From positions 372,001 to 436,000 of the forward strand of contig NZ_UGNW01000001.1 of the NCBI RefSeq assembly GCF_900452515.1: DNA of 64,000 nucleotides. The letters are read 5' to 3'. Origin of the DNA: Legionella birminghamensis. GTDB taxonomy: Bacteria > Pseudomonadota > Gammaproteobacteria > Legionellales > Legionellaceae. The position numbers and the translations under genes are program-made. The notes under the pieces were generated by a model. It did no database searches. It was not told the DNA's origin and was given only the letters and a program-made list of their open reading frames with translations. Of this stretch, positions 26,520 to 37,456 are shown piece by piece; positions within the stretch are counted from its first letter, which is position 1; every line of letters begins with the position of its first letter.

Positions 26520-28871
26520 ATGGCAACCATTGAAATTGACGGAAAAACTCTTGAAGCCGATAACGGCAAGATGATTATTGAAGTGGCAGATGAAGCCGGT
26601 ATCTATATTCCGCGATTCTGCTATCACAAAAAGTTATCAGTTGCTGCCAATTGCAGAATGTGTCTGGTTGAGGTTGAAAATGGCCGAAAACCGGTACCAG
26701 CATGCGCCACGCCTATAACCAACGGAATGAAAGTATTTACCAAATCCGAAGAGGCCTTACGTTCACAACAGGCGGTGATGGAGTTTCTGCTTATCAATCA
26801 TCCTTTGGATTGTCCTATCTGCGACCAGGGGGGAGAGTGTGAGCTGCAAGATGTTTCCATGGGCTTTGGACACGATTCTTCGGAATACCGCGAAGAAAAA
26901 CGCTCCGTAGATGATGATAATCTTGGCCCGCTCATTGCCACAGAAATGACACGCTGCATCCATTGTACGCGCTGCGTACGGTTCGGAGAAGAAGTAGCAG
27001 GATTGCGTGAACTGGGCGCCACAGGCCGTGGAGAAAAAACTCAAATTGGCACCTATATCCAGCACAGCATCACTTCCGAAGTTTCAGGAAATGTTATCGA
27101 TCTATGTCCTGTAGGGGCATTAACATCAAAGCCCTATCGGTTCACGGCGCGTCCCTGGGAAATGGATCAGTATGAAACTATCGCCCCGCATGATTGTCTG
27201 GGCTCCAACGTTTATGTGCATGTTCGCCGCAATCAGTTAATGCGCGCAGTGCCCAGAGAAAATGAAAGTATTAATGAAACCTGGCTTTCTGATCGTGATC
27301 GATACAGCTACTTGGGCTTAACTAGTCCCAACCGACTGGCTCAACCCTTGATTAAGCGTAACCGTCAATGGGAAGAGACCGATTGGGAGACTGCGTTAAA
27401 ATTTGCAGCTGAAGGAATTAGCAAACTCATTAAGCAGCATGGACCGGAACAGTTTGCTGCCTTCTCTTCCGCTTCAAATACCCTGGAAGAATTATATCTT
27501 CTGCAAAAGATGATGCGGGAGTTAGGTGTACATAATCTCGACTATCGCCTGCAGCAATCTGATTTCCGTGATCAGCATTATTTACCGACGCAAAAAGTAA
27601 ATAGCCTCCGCTATCATGAAATTGAAAATGCGCAGAATATCTTGCTGGTCGGCTGCAATATTGATCGTGAAATCCCTCTTGCAGGCCTGCGTGTGCGCAA
27701 AGCATTTCGCAATAATGCCAGAATATACAGCATCAATGCGGTTGATTATGATTTTCGTTTTGAACTGGCTGCCAGGAGCATCGTATCACCACAGGAAATT
27801 CCAATGCAGCTGGCCAAATTAATTAAGCTGTTAATGGGTGACTTGCCCAATCTGTCTGCCGAAATCCAACGTCTGATTTTAGGACTTGAGCCTGAGCACA
27901 GTTTGAAGGAAATAGCCACAGGATTAAGTGAGGGTAACTCGGTTATACTGTTAGGTGCAATTAGTGAAAATCATCCTGAAGCAAGCCTTATCAGGACATT
28001 AGTTCATATAATTGAAACACATACTTCGATAAAGGTTATCTGGTTCTCGACCGGAGCTAATGCAGCAGGCGCAAGGCTGGCCGGTATGCTGCCAGACCGA
28101 ACTGTTGCTGGAAAACGTGTTGAGCCTACAGGACTCGATGTTCATTCTGCACTCGAACATAAGTTAAAAGGTTATTTGCTGCATGCAGTAGAACCTGGAT
28201 TTGATTTTGCCAATCCATACCGGGCCAGACAGTCCATGCTCGGTGCAGAGTTCGTAGTGATGCTTTCTGCATTTGATAATGAGTCAATGCGTGATTATTG
28301 CAACGTTATTCTTCCTGTTGCACCTTATGCAGAAACTTCAGGAACCTATATCAACGTTGATCACCACTGGCAAACAGTGCAGGGCGCATATGCTCCCTTT
28401 GGCGAGGCACGCCCAGCATGGAAGGTATTGCGTGTGTTAGCAAATCTGTTGCATTGCAAAGATTTTATGTATACCTCTTCAGAGGAAGTATTACAAGAGA
28501 TTAAACATCTGACTGCAATGATGCACCAGGATGAGTACCATCCTTATTACCCAGAATCGTTGCCGGTTGCTGATCAGCATTTGACTCGTGTCGGGGAATG
28601 GCCGCTCTATCGAAATGATCAGATTGTTCGAAATGCAGAAGCATTACAAACATGTGCGGCTGCCGAGTCTGCTTGTATAAAGATTAATCCAATTACAGCC
28701 AGTCGACTAAAATTAGATGAATTTGCTACTGTTTCTCAAGGAGATATTGAGATAACATTGCCGCTTAAACGCGATGAGAGAGTAGCACCCGATGTAGTTT
28801 GGGTAGCGAATGCAATGCCGGAGACAGTTGATCTCGGACATTCATTTTCTGCAATCACTATTAAGCGCTAG
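26520..28871 (+). CDS. nuoG: NADH-quinone oxidoreductase subunit G
   Basis: 75-kDa-type iron-sulfur subunit, 783 residues. The N-terminal ferredoxin-like domain carries the [2Fe-2S] cluster (RFCYHKKL and NCRMCLVEVE plus a later Cys). A [4Fe-4S] site follows with CPICDQGGECELQD, and another with CIHCTRCVRF plus DLCPVGALTSKP. The remaining two thirds is a molybdopterin-oxidoreductase-like domain that in this family has lost its cofactor. In the region where E. coli NuoG carries the extra N7 cluster (CxxCxxxC), only one cysteine is seen (HDCLGSN), so N7 is probably absent, as in most bacteria and mitochondria. Confidence 0.96.
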   Translation: MATIEIDGKTLEADNGKMIIEVADEAGIYIPRFCYHKKLSVAANCRMCLVEVENGRKPVPACATPITNGMKVFTKSEEALRSQQAVMEFLLINHPLDCPICDQGGECELQDVSMGFGHDSSEYREEKRSVDDDNLGPLIATEMTRCIHCTRCVRFGEEVAGLRELGATGRGEKTQIGTYIQHSITSEVSGNVIDLCPVGALTSKPYRFTARPWEMDQYETIAPHDCLGSNVYVHVRRNQLMRAVPRENESINETWLSDRDRYSYLGLTSPNRLAQPLIKRNRQWEETDWETALKFAAEGISKLIKQHGPEQFAAFSSASNTLEELYLLQKMMRELGVHNLDYRLQQSDFRDQHYLPTQKVNSLRYHEIENAQNILLVGCNIDREIPLAGLRVRKAFRNNARIYSINAVDYDFRFELAARSIVSPQEIPMQLAKLIKLLMGDLPNLSAEIQRLILGLEPEHSLKEIATGLSEGNSVILLGAISENHPEASLIRTLVHIIETHTSIKVIWFSTGANAAGARLAGMLPDRTVAGKRVEPTGLDVHSALEHKLKGYLLHAVEPGFDFANPYRARQSMLGAEFVVMLSAFDNESMRDYCNVILPVAPYAETSGTYINVDHHWQTVQGAYAPFGEARPAWKVLRVLANLLHCKDFMYTSSEEVLQEIKHLTAMMHQDEYHPYYPESLPVADQHLTRVGEWPLYRNDQIVRNAEALQTCAAAESACIKINPITASRLKLDEFATVSQGDIEITLPLKRDERVAPDVVWVANAMPETVDLGHSFSAITIKR

Positions 28872-28883
28872 ACAGGTATAAAA

Positions 28884-29906
28884 ATGCTTCATGATATAGG
28901 CATATTGCTGTGGATTGTAATTAAAATCCTGATTATTGTTATTCCCCTTTTAATTGCTGTCGCATATTTAACTTATGCGGAGCGTAAGGTCATTGGATAT
29001 ATTCAGATCCGCGTTGGTCCGAACCGTGTTGGATTTAAAGGGCTGCTTCAGCCTTTTGCTGATCTATTCAAGCTGATTACCAAGGAAATAATTGTACCAA
29101 CCAAATCAAACAAGTATTTGTTTGTGATTGCACCCTTATTTGCTTTAGTGCCTGCCTTGGCGGGTTGGGCGGTTGTTCCCTTCTCGGAAGGTATGGTTCT
29201 CGCCAATATAAACGCAGGTGTATTGTATCTTTTCGCGATGAGCTCGCTTGGGGTTTATGGTGTATTAATTGCCGGCTGGGCGTCTAATTCCAAGTATGCC
29301 ATGTTTGGCGCATTGCGAAGCACCGCCCAAACAGTTTCCTATGAAATTGCAATGGGATTTGCCCTGGTAGGTGTGTTGCTTGCTTCCAACAGCATGAACA
29401 TTACTGATATCGTCAATTCTCAGCAGGGCGGTATTTATCATTGGTGGTTTATACCTCTATTACCGCTTTTCCTGGTGTTTTGGATTGCCGGTATCGCCGA
29501 AACGAATCGTGCTCCATTTGACCTGGCCGAAGGAGAATCAGAGATCGTAGCTGGCTTTCACGTAGAATATTCTGGTATTGGCTTTGCCTTGTTCTTCTTG
29601 TCAGAATATGCCAGTATGATTCTGATTTCGACCGCCATTACATTATTCTTCCTGGGTGGCTGGCTTTCTCCCTTTGAAGGAATGCCTGTACTTGAGAATA
29701 TATTTTTAATTGTTCCCGGTTTTGTTTGGCTGCTTCTGAAGATTTCCTTTTTCCTGTTTGTATATTTGTGGGTCAGGGCAACATTCCCTCGATATCGTTA
29801 TGATCAATTGATGCGATTGGGCTGGAAGGTTCTGATCCCAGTAACAATTGTGTGGGTAGTGGTTACTGCGTTAATGGTGGTAGCCCAAGTTAAACCCTGG
29901 TTTTAA
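28884..29906 (+). CDS. nuoH: NADH-quinone oxidoreductase subunit H
   Basis: Membrane subunit of 340 residues with about eight transmembrane helices that links the quinone chamber to the proton-pumping arm. Family segments include [20 protein letters not shown] in the first loop and the acidic, functionally critical loop [19 protein letters not shown]. The C terminus holds the conserved [18 protein letters not shown]. It begins 12 bases after nuoG. Confidence 0.97.
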   Translation: MLHDIGILLWIVIKILIIVIPLLIAVAYLTYAERKVIGYIQIRVGPNRVGFKGLLQPFADLFKLITKEIIVPTKSNKYLFVIAPLFALVPALAGWAVVPFSEGMVLANINAGVLYLFAMSSLGVYGVLIAGWASNSKYAMFGALRSTAQTVSYEIAMGFALVGVLLASNSMNITDIVNSQQGGIYHWWFIPLLPLFLVFWIAGIAETNRAPFDLAEGESEIVAGFHVEYSGIGFALFFLSEYASMILISTAITLFFLGGWLSPFEGMPVLENIFLIVPGFVWLLLKISFFLFVYLWVRATFPRYRYDQLMRLGWKVLIPVTIVWVVVTALMVVAQVKPWF

Positions 29907-29925
29907 TCGTACAGAGCAGAAGCTA

Positions 29926-30426
29926 ATGAAAAAAGCATATCAATATTTAAAACACTACATCCGCAGTTTTCTGCTTTTGGAGTTGCTCTCCGGTTTGAAG
30001 CTGACTGGTAAATATTTTTTCAAGAAAAAATTTACCGTGCAATTTCCCGAAGAAGTGACGCCGATTTCGCCACGCTTTCGCGGGATGTTAGCGCTGCGAC
30101 GCTATCCAAATGGCGAAGAGCGCTGCATTGCCTGCAAATTATGTGAAGCTGTCTGCCCTGCCTCGGCTATTACCATCGAATCCGAGCCAAGAGAAGACGG
30201 TTCACGCAGAACAACTCGTTATGATATCGACGCCTTCAAGTGCATCTATTGTGGCCTATGCGAAGAATCATGCCCTGTTGATTCGATCGTGCTAACCCCG
30301 ATTCAACATTGGCATGTCGCTGAACGCGGTCAGAATATATTAACGAAAGAAAAATTGTTGGCAGTAGGCGACCTGATGGAAAAACGCCTTGCTGCAGATC
30401 GTGAACAAGACAAAGATTTCCGATAA
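29926..30426 (+). CDS. nuoI: NADH-quinone oxidoreductase subunit I
   Basis: 23-kDa-type subunit of 166 residues with two [4Fe-4S] clusters (N6a, N6b). The two ferredoxin motifs are C67-x2-C70-x2-C73-x3-C77 and C106-x2-C109-x2-C112-x3-C116, each followed by Pro. An amphipathic N-terminal helix (about 8-34) holds the protein on the membrane. It relays electrons from NuoG to NuoB. Confidence 0.97.
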   Translation: MKKAYQYLKHYIRSFLLLELLSGLKLTGKYFFKKKFTVQFPEEVTPISPRFRGMLALRRYPNGEERCIACKLCEAVCPASAITIESEPREDGSRRTTRYDIDAFKCIYCGLCEESCPVDSIVLTPIQHWHVAERGQNILTKEKLLAVGDLMEKRLAADREQDKDFR

Positions 30427-30437
30427 CGAGGCGCTTT

Positions 30438-31088
30438 ATGCATAACTTAATAGTACCAGTTACTTTTTATGTGTTTGCTGCAATTGCAGTTTTATCCGCA
30501 TTGATGGTAATTACGCAGAATAACCCAGTCCGTTGTGTGCTTTTTCTTGTTCTTACATTCTTTGCGAGTGCCGTATTATGGATTTTGCTATCAGCAGAGT
30601 TCCTGGCCCTGATTTTGGTTTTGGTTTACGTTGGTGCTGTCATGACATTATTCCTGTTTGTTGTCATGATGCTTAACATTGATATCGAGTCCATGCGATC
30701 ACATTTTATACGCTATATGCCTTTTGGATTAATTATCGTGGCTTTGCTTGTAGGTTTGCTGCTGGTTGCAGTACCAGATGCCTGGTATAAAAACAGTGTA
30801 GAACAGACACCGGTGGTGAGTACGAGCAGTGCGACTTACAGTGATGGTGAAGATACGCCTGCTGTTGTTGCTAAACCGTCAAATACGGAAGTTATCGGTA
30901 TGGCATTATTTACTGATTATGTTTTTGCATTTGAGATTGCAGCGGTACTGCTGCTTGTAGCCATTATTTCTGCAATTACTTTGGCTCATCGAGGAGCCGT
31001 CCGATCCAAGCGTCAGGATATCACAAAGCAGATCATGACACGTAAGCAGGATCGGGTGAGCATCATTTCAATGAAAACAGAAAAATAA
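30438..31088 (+). CDS. nuoJ: NADH-quinone oxidoreductase subunit J
   Basis: Membrane subunit of 216 residues with five transmembrane helices. The third helix carries the conserved [20 protein letters not shown], important for coupling. An inserted soluble loop of about 40 residues (114-155, rich in Thr, Ser and Pro) separates helices four and five. The C-terminal tail is basic. It lies 11 bases after nuoI and 13 before nuoK. Confidence 0.95.
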   Translation: MHNLIVPVTFYVFAAIAVLSALMVITQNNPVRCVLFLVLTFFASAVLWILLSAEFLALILVLVYVGAVMTLFLFVVMMLNIDIESMRSHFIRYMPFGLIIVALLVGLLLVAVPDAWYKNSVEQTPVVSTSSATYSDGEDTPAVVAKPSNTEVIGMALFTDYVFAFEIAAVLLLVAIISAITLAHRGAVRSKRQDITKQIMTRKQDRVSIISMKTEK

Positions 31089-31101
31089 CTGGGAATTGTC
31101 C

Positions 31102-31407
31102 ATGGTACCAATTAATCATTACCTCATTCTAAGTGCAATCCTTTTTGGGCTTAGTCTTGTAGGAATTATGCTGAATCGCAAAAATTTGATCCTCTTGTTA
31201 GTTTGTATAGAGCTTATGTTGTTGGCTGTAAATACCAATTTCATTGCATTTTCACATTATTATGGCGGCATTGCAGGGCAGGTATTCGTATTTTTTATTC
31301 TTACTGTTGCAGCTGCTGAGGCCGCAATTGGTTTGGCGATCGTGATGTTACTTTACCGCAACAGAGGTAACATTGATGTTGATAAGATGAATCATTTAAA
31401 AGGTTAA
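31102..31407 (+). CDS. nuoK: NADH-quinone oxidoreductase subunit K
   Basis: Small membrane subunit of 101 residues with three transmembrane helices, related to MrpC antiporter subunits. Conserved acidic residues lie in [13 protein letters not shown] and [12 protein letters not shown]. The ATG at 31102 is chosen over an in-frame TTG at 31096 because TGGGA lies seven bases ahead and the N terminus [15 protein letters not shown] aligns with the E. coli start MIPLQHGLIL. Four bases separate its stop from nuoL. Confidence 0.95.
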   Translation: MVPINHYLILSAILFGLSLVGIMLNRKNLILLLVCIELMLLAVNTNFIAFSHYYGGIAGQVFVFFILTVAAAEAAIGLAIVMLLYRNRGNIDVDKMNHLKG

Positions 31408-31411
31408 AATT

Positions 31412-33385
31412 GTGAATATTATTCAGCTATGTCTAATAATTGTACTGGCGCCGCTGATCGGAAGTCTTGTGGCCGGTCTGTTCCGCAATCAGATAGGTCG
31501 AGTAGGTGCACATACAGTAACTATAGCCGGCGTGGGGCTTTCATTTATATTGTCTGTAATTGTTGCAACACAGATTCTCAGCGGTGCTGCCGAAATACAA
31601 AATGTCAATTTGTATACCTGGGCTAGTGGTGGCGCCTTATTTCCTTATGCGTTTCACATTGGTTTTCTGATTGACCCCCTCACGTCTGTCATGCTGGTTG
31701 TGGTCACATTCGTATCCTTGCTTGTACATATTTATTCTATTGGCTACATGGCTGATGACGATGGCTACCAGCGCTTTTTCAGCTATATCTCACTGTTTAC
31801 ATTTATGATGCTAATGCTGGTTACTGGAAATAATTTCCTGCAACTCTTTTTTGGATGGGAGGGCGTAGGTCTCGTTTCGTACTTGCTTATCGGTTTCTGG
31901 TATCAAAAAGAGTCTGCTATTGAGGGGAGTTTAAAAGCCTTTCTGGTCAACCGGGTCGGCGATTTTGGTTTTGTATTGGGGATTGGAATGATCCTGGCCT
32001 ATTCTGGCTCACTTGACTACGAAACCATTTTCGCCGGAGCAAAAGCCCTATCTACACAGACTATACAACTGTATACGGGACACGACTGGTCCGTATTAAC
32101 CGTTAGCTGTTTGCTCCTGTTTGTCGGGGCTATGGGTAAATCGGCACAAGTCCCTTTGCATGTGTGGCTTCCTGAATCAATGGAGGGTCCAACACCCATT
32201 TCCGCATTAATTCATGCGGCAACAATGGTTACGGCAGGTGTCTTTATGGTCGCCCGTATTTCTCCTTTAATAGAGTATTCGACTACCACCTTAACAGTGG
32301 TTACTGTAATTGGTGCGACAGGCGCACTGTTTACAGGAATTCTCGCGATAGTAATGAATGATATCAAGCGCGTGGTTGCCTATTCAACTTTATCGCAGCT
32401 AGGATACATGATGGTTGCTATGGGAGTATCTTCTTATAGCGCCGGGATTTTTCATTTGCTAACCCATGCATGTTTCAAGGCCCTGTTATTCCTGGGAGCT
32501 GGTTCTGTAATAATTGCAATGCACCATGAGCAGGACATGAGAAACATGGGAGGCTTATGGAAAAAAATGCCAATTACTTATGTCACGTTTGTTATTGGTA
32601 GTCTTGCATTATGTGCGATTCCGCCTTTTGCTGGATTCTTCTCCAAAGATACAATTATCGAAGCTGCCAAGCTTTCTGAAATTCCTGGAAGCGGCTATGC
32701 CTACTTCTGTGTCAGCCTTGGGGCAATGGTGACTGCACTTTATACATTCCGTGCTTTGTTTATGACTTTCCACGGAAAGCCACGTATGGATAAGCACACG
32801 GAAGAGCATGTCCATGAATCCCCATGGGTTGTCTGGCTGCCGTTGGTAATTCTGGCCATCCCATCTGTAATTATTGGTTACATCCTGTATATGCCGATGC
32901 TTTTTGATACCCCCAGTCTACTGGCTCGCTCCTTGTTTGTATTGCCAGAGCATAATGTAATGGCCGAACTAGCTAAAGAAGTGCACTCTCCCGCATTATC
33001 CGCTTTAGAAGCGCCAATGACTCTTACATTCTGGTTAACAGTTGCAGGGATTATCCTTGCTTGGGTGTGCTATATTGCGCTGCCTGGTATTCCCGCCAAA
33101 ATTGCGCATACCTTTAGATGGCTTTATAAGGTCTTGTTAAATAAATATGGCTTTGATGCATTTAATGATCTGGTTATTGTTCGCGGAAGTAAGGCATTAG
33201 GCCGGTTCTTTTACAACACTGGCGATCAAAAGCTCATTGATGGATTAATTGTCAATGGAACTGGTCATACAGTTCGCTGGTTTGCTCAGAAAGGACGAGC
33301 TTTCCAAAGTGGTTACCTTTACCATTATGCTGCAGTTATGGTACTGGGTCTTTTTATTTTCTTATGCTGGCTGCTATTAGGCTAA
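31412..33385 (+). CDS. nuoL: NADH-quinone oxidoreductase subunit L
   Basis: Distal antiporter-like proton pump of complex I, 657 residues, with about 16 transmembrane helices and the long lateral amphipathic helix toward the C terminus. Family segments include FFGWEGVGLVSYLLIGFW, with its essential Glu, and KSAQVPLHVWLPESMEGPTP with the pump lysine. The start is GTG at 31412, four bases after the nuoK stop, with AAAGGTT ahead of it. No other in-frame start fits the family N terminus. Confidence 0.96.
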   Translation: MNIIQLCLIIVLAPLIGSLVAGLFRNQIGRVGAHTVTIAGVGLSFILSVIVATQILSGAAEIQNVNLYTWASGGALFPYAFHIGFLIDPLTSVMLVVVTFVSLLVHIYSIGYMADDDGYQRFFSYISLFTFMMLMLVTGNNFLQLFFGWEGVGLVSYLLIGFWYQKESAIEGSLKAFLVNRVGDFGFVLGIGMILAYSGSLDYETIFAGAKALSTQTIQLYTGHDWSVLTVSCLLLFVGAMGKSAQVPLHVWLPESMEGPTPISALIHAATMVTAGVFMVARISPLIEYSTTTLTVVTVIGATGALFTGILAIVMNDIKRVVAYSTLSQLGYMMVAMGVSSYSAGIFHLLTHACFKALLFLGAGSVIIAMHHEQDMRNMGGLWKKMPITYVTFVIGSLALCAIPPFAGFFSKDTIIEAAKLSEIPGSGYAYFCVSLGAMVTALYTFRALFMTFHGKPRMDKHTEEHVHESPWVVWLPLVILAIPSVIIGYILYMPMLFDTPSLLARSLFVLPEHNVMAELAKEVHSPALSALEAPMTLTFWLTVAGIILAWVCYIALPGIPAKIAHTFRWLYKVLLNKYGFDAFNDLVIVRGSKALGRFFYNTGDQKLIDGLIVNGTGHTVRWFAQKGRAFQSGYLYHYAAVMVLGLFIFLCWLLLG

Positions 33386-33400
33386 TTATAAGGTGAAGGT

Positions 33401-34906
33401 ATGTATCATTTGCTGAATTTATTGATCTGGTTACCCATTGTTGGCGGTATATTTGTATTTCTCACTGGAGATGATAACAATCCTAATACTGCACGCTATG
33501 TGTCCTTATTCACTGTGCTGCTGACGCTGTTAATGTGTATTCCATTAATAAGCGGATTTGACCCAAACACATACAGCATGCAGTACGTTGAGGAAATCGT
33601 CTGGTTGCCCTCGTTAGGAATCAATTACAGTCTGGGAGTCGACGGCTTATCGGTGCTGTTGATCGTATTAAGCATATTCACTAATTTAATCGTTATTCTG
33701 GCGACATGGGAGAGCATCCACAAACGTGTATCGCAATACATGTCGGCATTTCTGATTATGCAGGGTCTGCTGGTCGGTGTTTTTGCCGCGACAGATGCTA
33801 TTGTCTTTTACATTTTTTGGGAAGCTACACTTATCCCGATGTATCTGATTATTGGAATCTGGGGTTCGGATAACCGCGTTTATGCCGCCATTAAATTTTT
33901 CCTGTATACCTTTCTAGGTTCAGTCTTAATGCTCGCTGCCTTTTTATATATGGGCTATACCGTTGGTTCGTTCAGAATTGAGACATTTTATGCGATCCGA
34001 TTGGGTATGACTGCGCAGACATTAATCTTTATTGCTTTCTTTCTTGGATTCGCAATTAAAATCCCAATGTTTCCGGTGCATACCTGGTTGCCTGACGCAC
34101 ATACTGAAGCGCCGGCCGGCGGCTCAATAGTGCTTGCTGCAATCTTGCTAAAACTCGGGGCTTACGGATTTATCCGCTTTGCATTGCCGATTGTCCCAGA
34201 TGCGTGCAGGCACTATGCACCACTAATGATCGCGCTATCGTTGATCGCTGTTGTCTATGTGGGTCTGGTTGCCATTATCCAAAAAGACATGAAACGCCTT
34301 ATTGCCTATTCATCAATTTCGCATATGGGTTTTGTAACTTTAGGCTGTTTTACAATTTTTACTATTGCAGAACGTTCTGGCCTGAGTAATGCAGGGCTGG
34401 TGCTCGAGGGAGCTATTGTGGTCATGATCTCTCATGCCTTTGTTTCCAGTGGCATGTTTGCCGGAGTAGGCTACCTTTATGATCGAATGCATACCCGAAA
34501 GGTCAGCGATTTTGGCGGTATAGTCAATACAATGCCTGTTTTTGCCTCCTTTTTTATGCTGTTTGCCATGGCCAATGCAGGTCTGCCAGGAACATCCGGA
34601 TTTGTTGGCGAGTTTATGGTAATTCTAGGTAGTATTAAAGCGGGTTTCTGGGTTGCATTCTGGGCGGCCATGACTCTAATCATTGGAGCTGCCTATACAC
34701 TGTGGATGTATAAGCGCGTCATTTTTGGCAAAATTGCCAATGAGAAGGTCGCCGCTTTGAAAGATCTTTCCATTTATGAAACCAGCGCCTACGTTCTATT
34801 GGCAATAATGGTCATACTAATGGGAATTTATCCAAAGCCAGTCCTTGATTATGTTCATCAGTCTGTTAGCTATACATTAGCGCAGGCTGACAAATCAAAA
34901 TTATAA
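33401..34906 (+). CDS. nuoM: NADH-quinone oxidoreductase subunit M
   Basis: Antiporter-like proton-pumping subunit of 501 residues, about 14 transmembrane helices. The conserved FYIFWEATLIPMYLIIGIWG holds the essential Glu, and FAIKIPMFPVHTWLPDAHTE holds the pump lysine. LIAYSSISHMGFV is the broken-helix segment of the family. The order L-M-N at the operon end is standard. Confidence 0.96.
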   Translation: MYHLLNLLIWLPIVGGIFVFLTGDDNNPNTARYVSLFTVLLTLLMCIPLISGFDPNTYSMQYVEEIVWLPSLGINYSLGVDGLSVLLIVLSIFTNLIVILATWESIHKRVSQYMSAFLIMQGLLVGVFAATDAIVFYIFWEATLIPMYLIIGIWGSDNRVYAAIKFFLYTFLGSVLMLAAFLYMGYTVGSFRIETFYAIRLGMTAQTLIFIAFFLGFAIKIPMFPVHTWLPDAHTEAPAGGSIVLAAILLKLGAYGFIRFALPIVPDACRHYAPLMIALSLIAVVYVGLVAIIQKDMKRLIAYSSISHMGFVTLGCFTIFTIAERSGLSNAGLVLEGAIVVMISHAFVSSGMFAGVGYLYDRMHTRKVSDFGGIVNTMPVFASFFMLFAMANAGLPGTSGFVGEFMVILGSIKAGFWVAFWAAMTLIIGAAYTLWMYKRVIFGKIANEKVAALKDLSIYETSAYVLLAIMVILMGIYPKPVLDYVHQSVSYTLAQADKSKL

Positions 34907-34924
34907 AATGCAGGGTTAATAAAC

Positions 34925-36367
34925 ATGATGCCTTTACTTGACAATCTACATGTCGCAATACCAGAAATAATCATACTAATAACAGCTTTACTGGCACTGC
35001 TGGGCGATCTGTTTTTCAAGGAAAAAATAAGGAATCTGGCTTATGGCATTAGCCTCGCTGGTTTGGTGCTTGCCGGTATTGTCTGCTATTTCCTTTTAGG
35101 GAATTTTAAAATTGTTATTCTGGGTGGACTTTTTATCAGCGATGATGTAGCTGCCTTAATGAAAATATTTATTCTGCTAAGCGTTTTCCTTGGTTTTGCT
35201 TATTCAGAAAGATACATCGATGAGCGTCAAATGCCTGCCGGTGATTATTATGTATTGGGTCTCTTTTCTTGCCTCGGCATGATGATACTTGTGTCGGCAC
35301 ACTCACTACTGACGGTATATCTTGGCCTGGAGTTATTATCCTTGCCGCTATATGCAATGACTGCGATTCGCCGTACCAACAGCGATGCTTCGGAAGCTGC
35401 TATGAAGTATTTTGTAATGGGTGCAATAGCCTCTGGAATGCTGCTCTACGGGATGTCACTGGTATATGGCGCTACCGGGAAGCTTGATTTGCTGGATATT
35501 GCCAATGCAATTGCTGTCAACTGGCAGGAGCAAGGGAGTTTATTAAGCTTTGCACTGGTGTTCATTGTAGCTGGTTTTGCCTTCAAGCTTGCTGCAGTAC
35601 CTTTTCATATGTGGGCGCCTGATGTTTATCAGGGAGCGCCAACATCAGTTACTCTTTTTATCAGCACTGCACCAAAAATTGCGGCCATTGGTATGACATT
35701 CAGATTATTGACACTTGGTCTGGTTGATTTGGCAGCGGACTGGCAGCAGTTGCTTCTTGTGATTACTTTACTCTCAACGGGTATCGGTAATTTACTGGCC
35801 GTCGTTCAAACCAATTTGAAGCGCTTACTGGCCTATTCTGCAATTTCTCATGCGGGCTATGCATTGTTTGGAATTCTGGCGGGCGATGCAGCTGGTTATT
35901 CTGCGGCGTTGTTTTATGTCCTAATGTATTCAATTATGACCGTGGCTGCATTTGGATTAATTCTTCTGCTCTCTCGAAGCGGTGTTGAAATTGAACAGAT
36001 TAGCGATCTAAGGGGGCTAAATAAACGTAATCCCTGGATGGCTTTTATGATGCTGATAGTAATGTTCTCCATGGCGGGCGTGCCGCCAACAGTTGGCTTT
36101 TTCACGAAACTGTTAGTGCTTAAGGCCCTGGTTGATGTGCATTTAACCTGGGTTGCTGTTTTCGGTTTAATGTTTGCCGTAATTGGTGCTTACTACTACA
36201 TCCGTATCGTGAAAGTAATGTATTTTGATGAGATGGAGGAAACATCTCCTATTCGATTATCGGCACCGGCTACTTTTTTGTATTCTGCCAATTGCCTCAC
36301 TTTGCTAGCACTCGGTTTATTCCCTACTGGATTATTAACTGCCTGTGTTAATGCTTTTTCAGGATGA
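34925..36367 (+). CDS. nuoN: NADH-quinone oxidoreductase subunit N
   Basis: Third antiporter-like subunit, 480 residues, about 14 transmembrane helices, last gene of the nuo operon. Characteristic segments are [39 protein letters not shown] and [16 protein letters not shown]. Two tandem ATG codons (34925, 34928) are possible starts. The stop is followed 14 bases later by a strong terminator hairpin, closing the 14-gene operon. Confidence 0.96.
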   Translation: MMPLLDNLHVAIPEIIILITALLALLGDLFFKEKIRNLAYGISLAGLVLAGIVCYFLLGNFKIVILGGLFISDDVAALMKIFILLSVFLGFAYSERYIDERQMPAGDYYVLGLFSCLGMMILVSAHSLLTVYLGLELLSLPLYAMTAIRRTNSDASEAAMKYFVMGAIASGMLLYGMSLVYGATGKLDLLDIANAIAVNWQEQGSLLSFALVFIVAGFAFKLAAVPFHMWAPDVYQGAPTSVTLFISTAPKIAAIGMTFRLLTLGLVDLAADWQQLLLVITLLSTGIGNLLAVVQTNLKRLLAYSAISHAGYALFGILAGDAAGYSAALFYVLMYSIMTVAAFGLILLLSRSGVEIEQISDLRGLNKRNPWMAFMMLIVMFSMAGVPPTVGFFTKLLVLKALVDVHLTWVAVFGLMFAVIGAYYYIRIVKVMYFDEMEETSPIRLSAPATFLYSANCLTLLALGLFPTGLLTACVNAFSG

Positions 36368-36380
36368 TGCAAGCCTAATG

Positions 36381-36415
36381 AAACCTTGATGAGCATTGCT
36401 TATCAAGGTTTTTCT
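36381..36415 (+). terminator. Rho-independent terminator of the nuo operon
   Basis: AAACCTTGAT (36381-36390) pairs perfectly with ATCAAGGTTT (36402-36411), and the T-rich run TTTTTCTG follows. It lies 14 bases after nuoN. The 150 bases beyond it up to the tRNA promoter hold no gene that I can see. Confidence 0.85.
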
Positions 36416-36565
36416 GTTTACGCTATTTCTTATTTAATTCACCTTTTAGCAACCATTTAATATTCTACTAATAGTTGCGCTAGTATTTGTGCTGCAGAAA
36501 ATTCTTATCTCAAGCTGCTCCTTAATAAACAGTTGTAAATATTCGTCAATAATGGAAGAAAGTAC

Positions 36566-36594
36566 TTGCACAGTTAATAAATGCTGCGTATACT
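36566..36594 (+). promoter_or_regulatory. Sigma-70 promoter of the initiator tRNA gene
   Basis: TTGCAC (36566-36571) and TATACT (36589-36594) are separated by exactly 17 bases. The -10 ends 11 bases before the mature tRNA 5' end, so the primary transcript would start close to it. Confidence 0.8.
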
Positions 36595-36605
36595 TGGTTC
36601 AGTTG

Positions 36606-36683
<78 letters not shown>

Positions 36684-36687
36684 CTAT

Positions 36688-36713
36688 TAAAAGCCCCATT
36701 TATGGGGTTTTTT
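36688..36713 (+). terminator. Rho-independent terminator after tRNA-fMet
   Basis: AGCCCCA and TGGGGTT (one G-T pair) form a stem around TTTA, followed by a run of T. It separates the tRNA transcript from the rimP operon, unlike the read-through arrangement known in E. coli. Confidence 0.8.
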
Positions 36714-36805
36714 ATTATGTAAAAAACGGATCTCATTTATCGACATCCCTTATAAAAGTTTTCATATAAGCAAAAGGAAATGTCAAATCATTGATGCATG
36801 GGTAA

Positions 36806-36831
36806 TTGGAGTATATGAGATAACACTCCAA
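36806..36831. promoter_or_regulatory. Inverted repeat in the rimP upstream region
   Basis: TTGGAGT (36806-36812) and ACTCCAA (36825-36831) form a perfect 7-bp inverted repeat with a 12-base spacer, about 170 bases ahead of the rimP ATG. The 286 bases between the tRNA terminator and rimP hold no gene and must contain the operon promoter. The repeat may be an operator or an RNA hairpin. Confidence 0.35.
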
Positions 36832-36999
36832 CGTCAATATACACTCTTAAAGCCGAGAGGTGACTATTTCCTACTATTCTGAATCAAGGCTGAAAGCCAT
36901 CATTTCGTTATAAGCTTTTAGCAATGTCAGATTACTGATTAAAGCGAAGGAAGAGAGCAATCCCTGAAAACAATGATTTAAATTAAACTGAAGTTATCT

Positions 37000-37449
37000 A
37001 TGATAAAAAATGATATAGAAAGTTTGTTATACCCGATTGTGAGTGAGCTAGGATATCAATTATGGGCCTGTGAGTACCTACCACAGGGCAAGCATTCCCT
37101 GCTAAGAGTTTACATAGACAGGCCCGAAGGAATAGGGTTATCGGACTGCGAACTGGTTAGCAAGCAGGTTAGTGCATTACTTGACGTTGAAGATCCAATA
37201 CCCGGAAATTACAGCCTTGAAGTTTCATCTCCTGGCATACCACGCCCATTGTTCCATAAAGAACATTATCTGATGTATGTAGGGCATGAAGTATATGTGA
37301 AACTTAGAAAAGCGATTGATGGAAAGCGAAAAAAAATAGACGCTATTATTGAAAGCGTTCAGGAACATTCTGTAGTTCTTAAAGTGGAAGACGAACATCT
37401 GGAAATACCATTTTCCGATATTATAAAAGCTAATTTGATAGGCGAGTGA
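37000..37449 (+). CDS. rimP: Ribosome maturation factor RimP
   Basis: Cytosolic assembly factor for the 30S subunit, 149 residues. The family core is visible as [37 protein letters not shown] (two segments of the N-terminal domain), then [22 protein letters not shown], and a C-terminal Sm-like beta barrel ending in [13 protein letters not shown]. First gene of the rimP-nusA-infB-rbfA-truB cluster and seven bases ahead of nusA. Confidence 0.95.
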   Translation: MIKNDIESLLYPIVSELGYQLWACEYLPQGKHSLLRVYIDRPEGIGLSDCELVSKQVSALLDVEDPIPGNYSLEVSSPGIPRPLFHKEHYLMYVGHEVYVKLRKAIDGKRKKIDAIIESVQEHSVVLKVEDEHLEIPFSDIIKANLIGE

Positions 37450-37456
37450 GGCAGGC

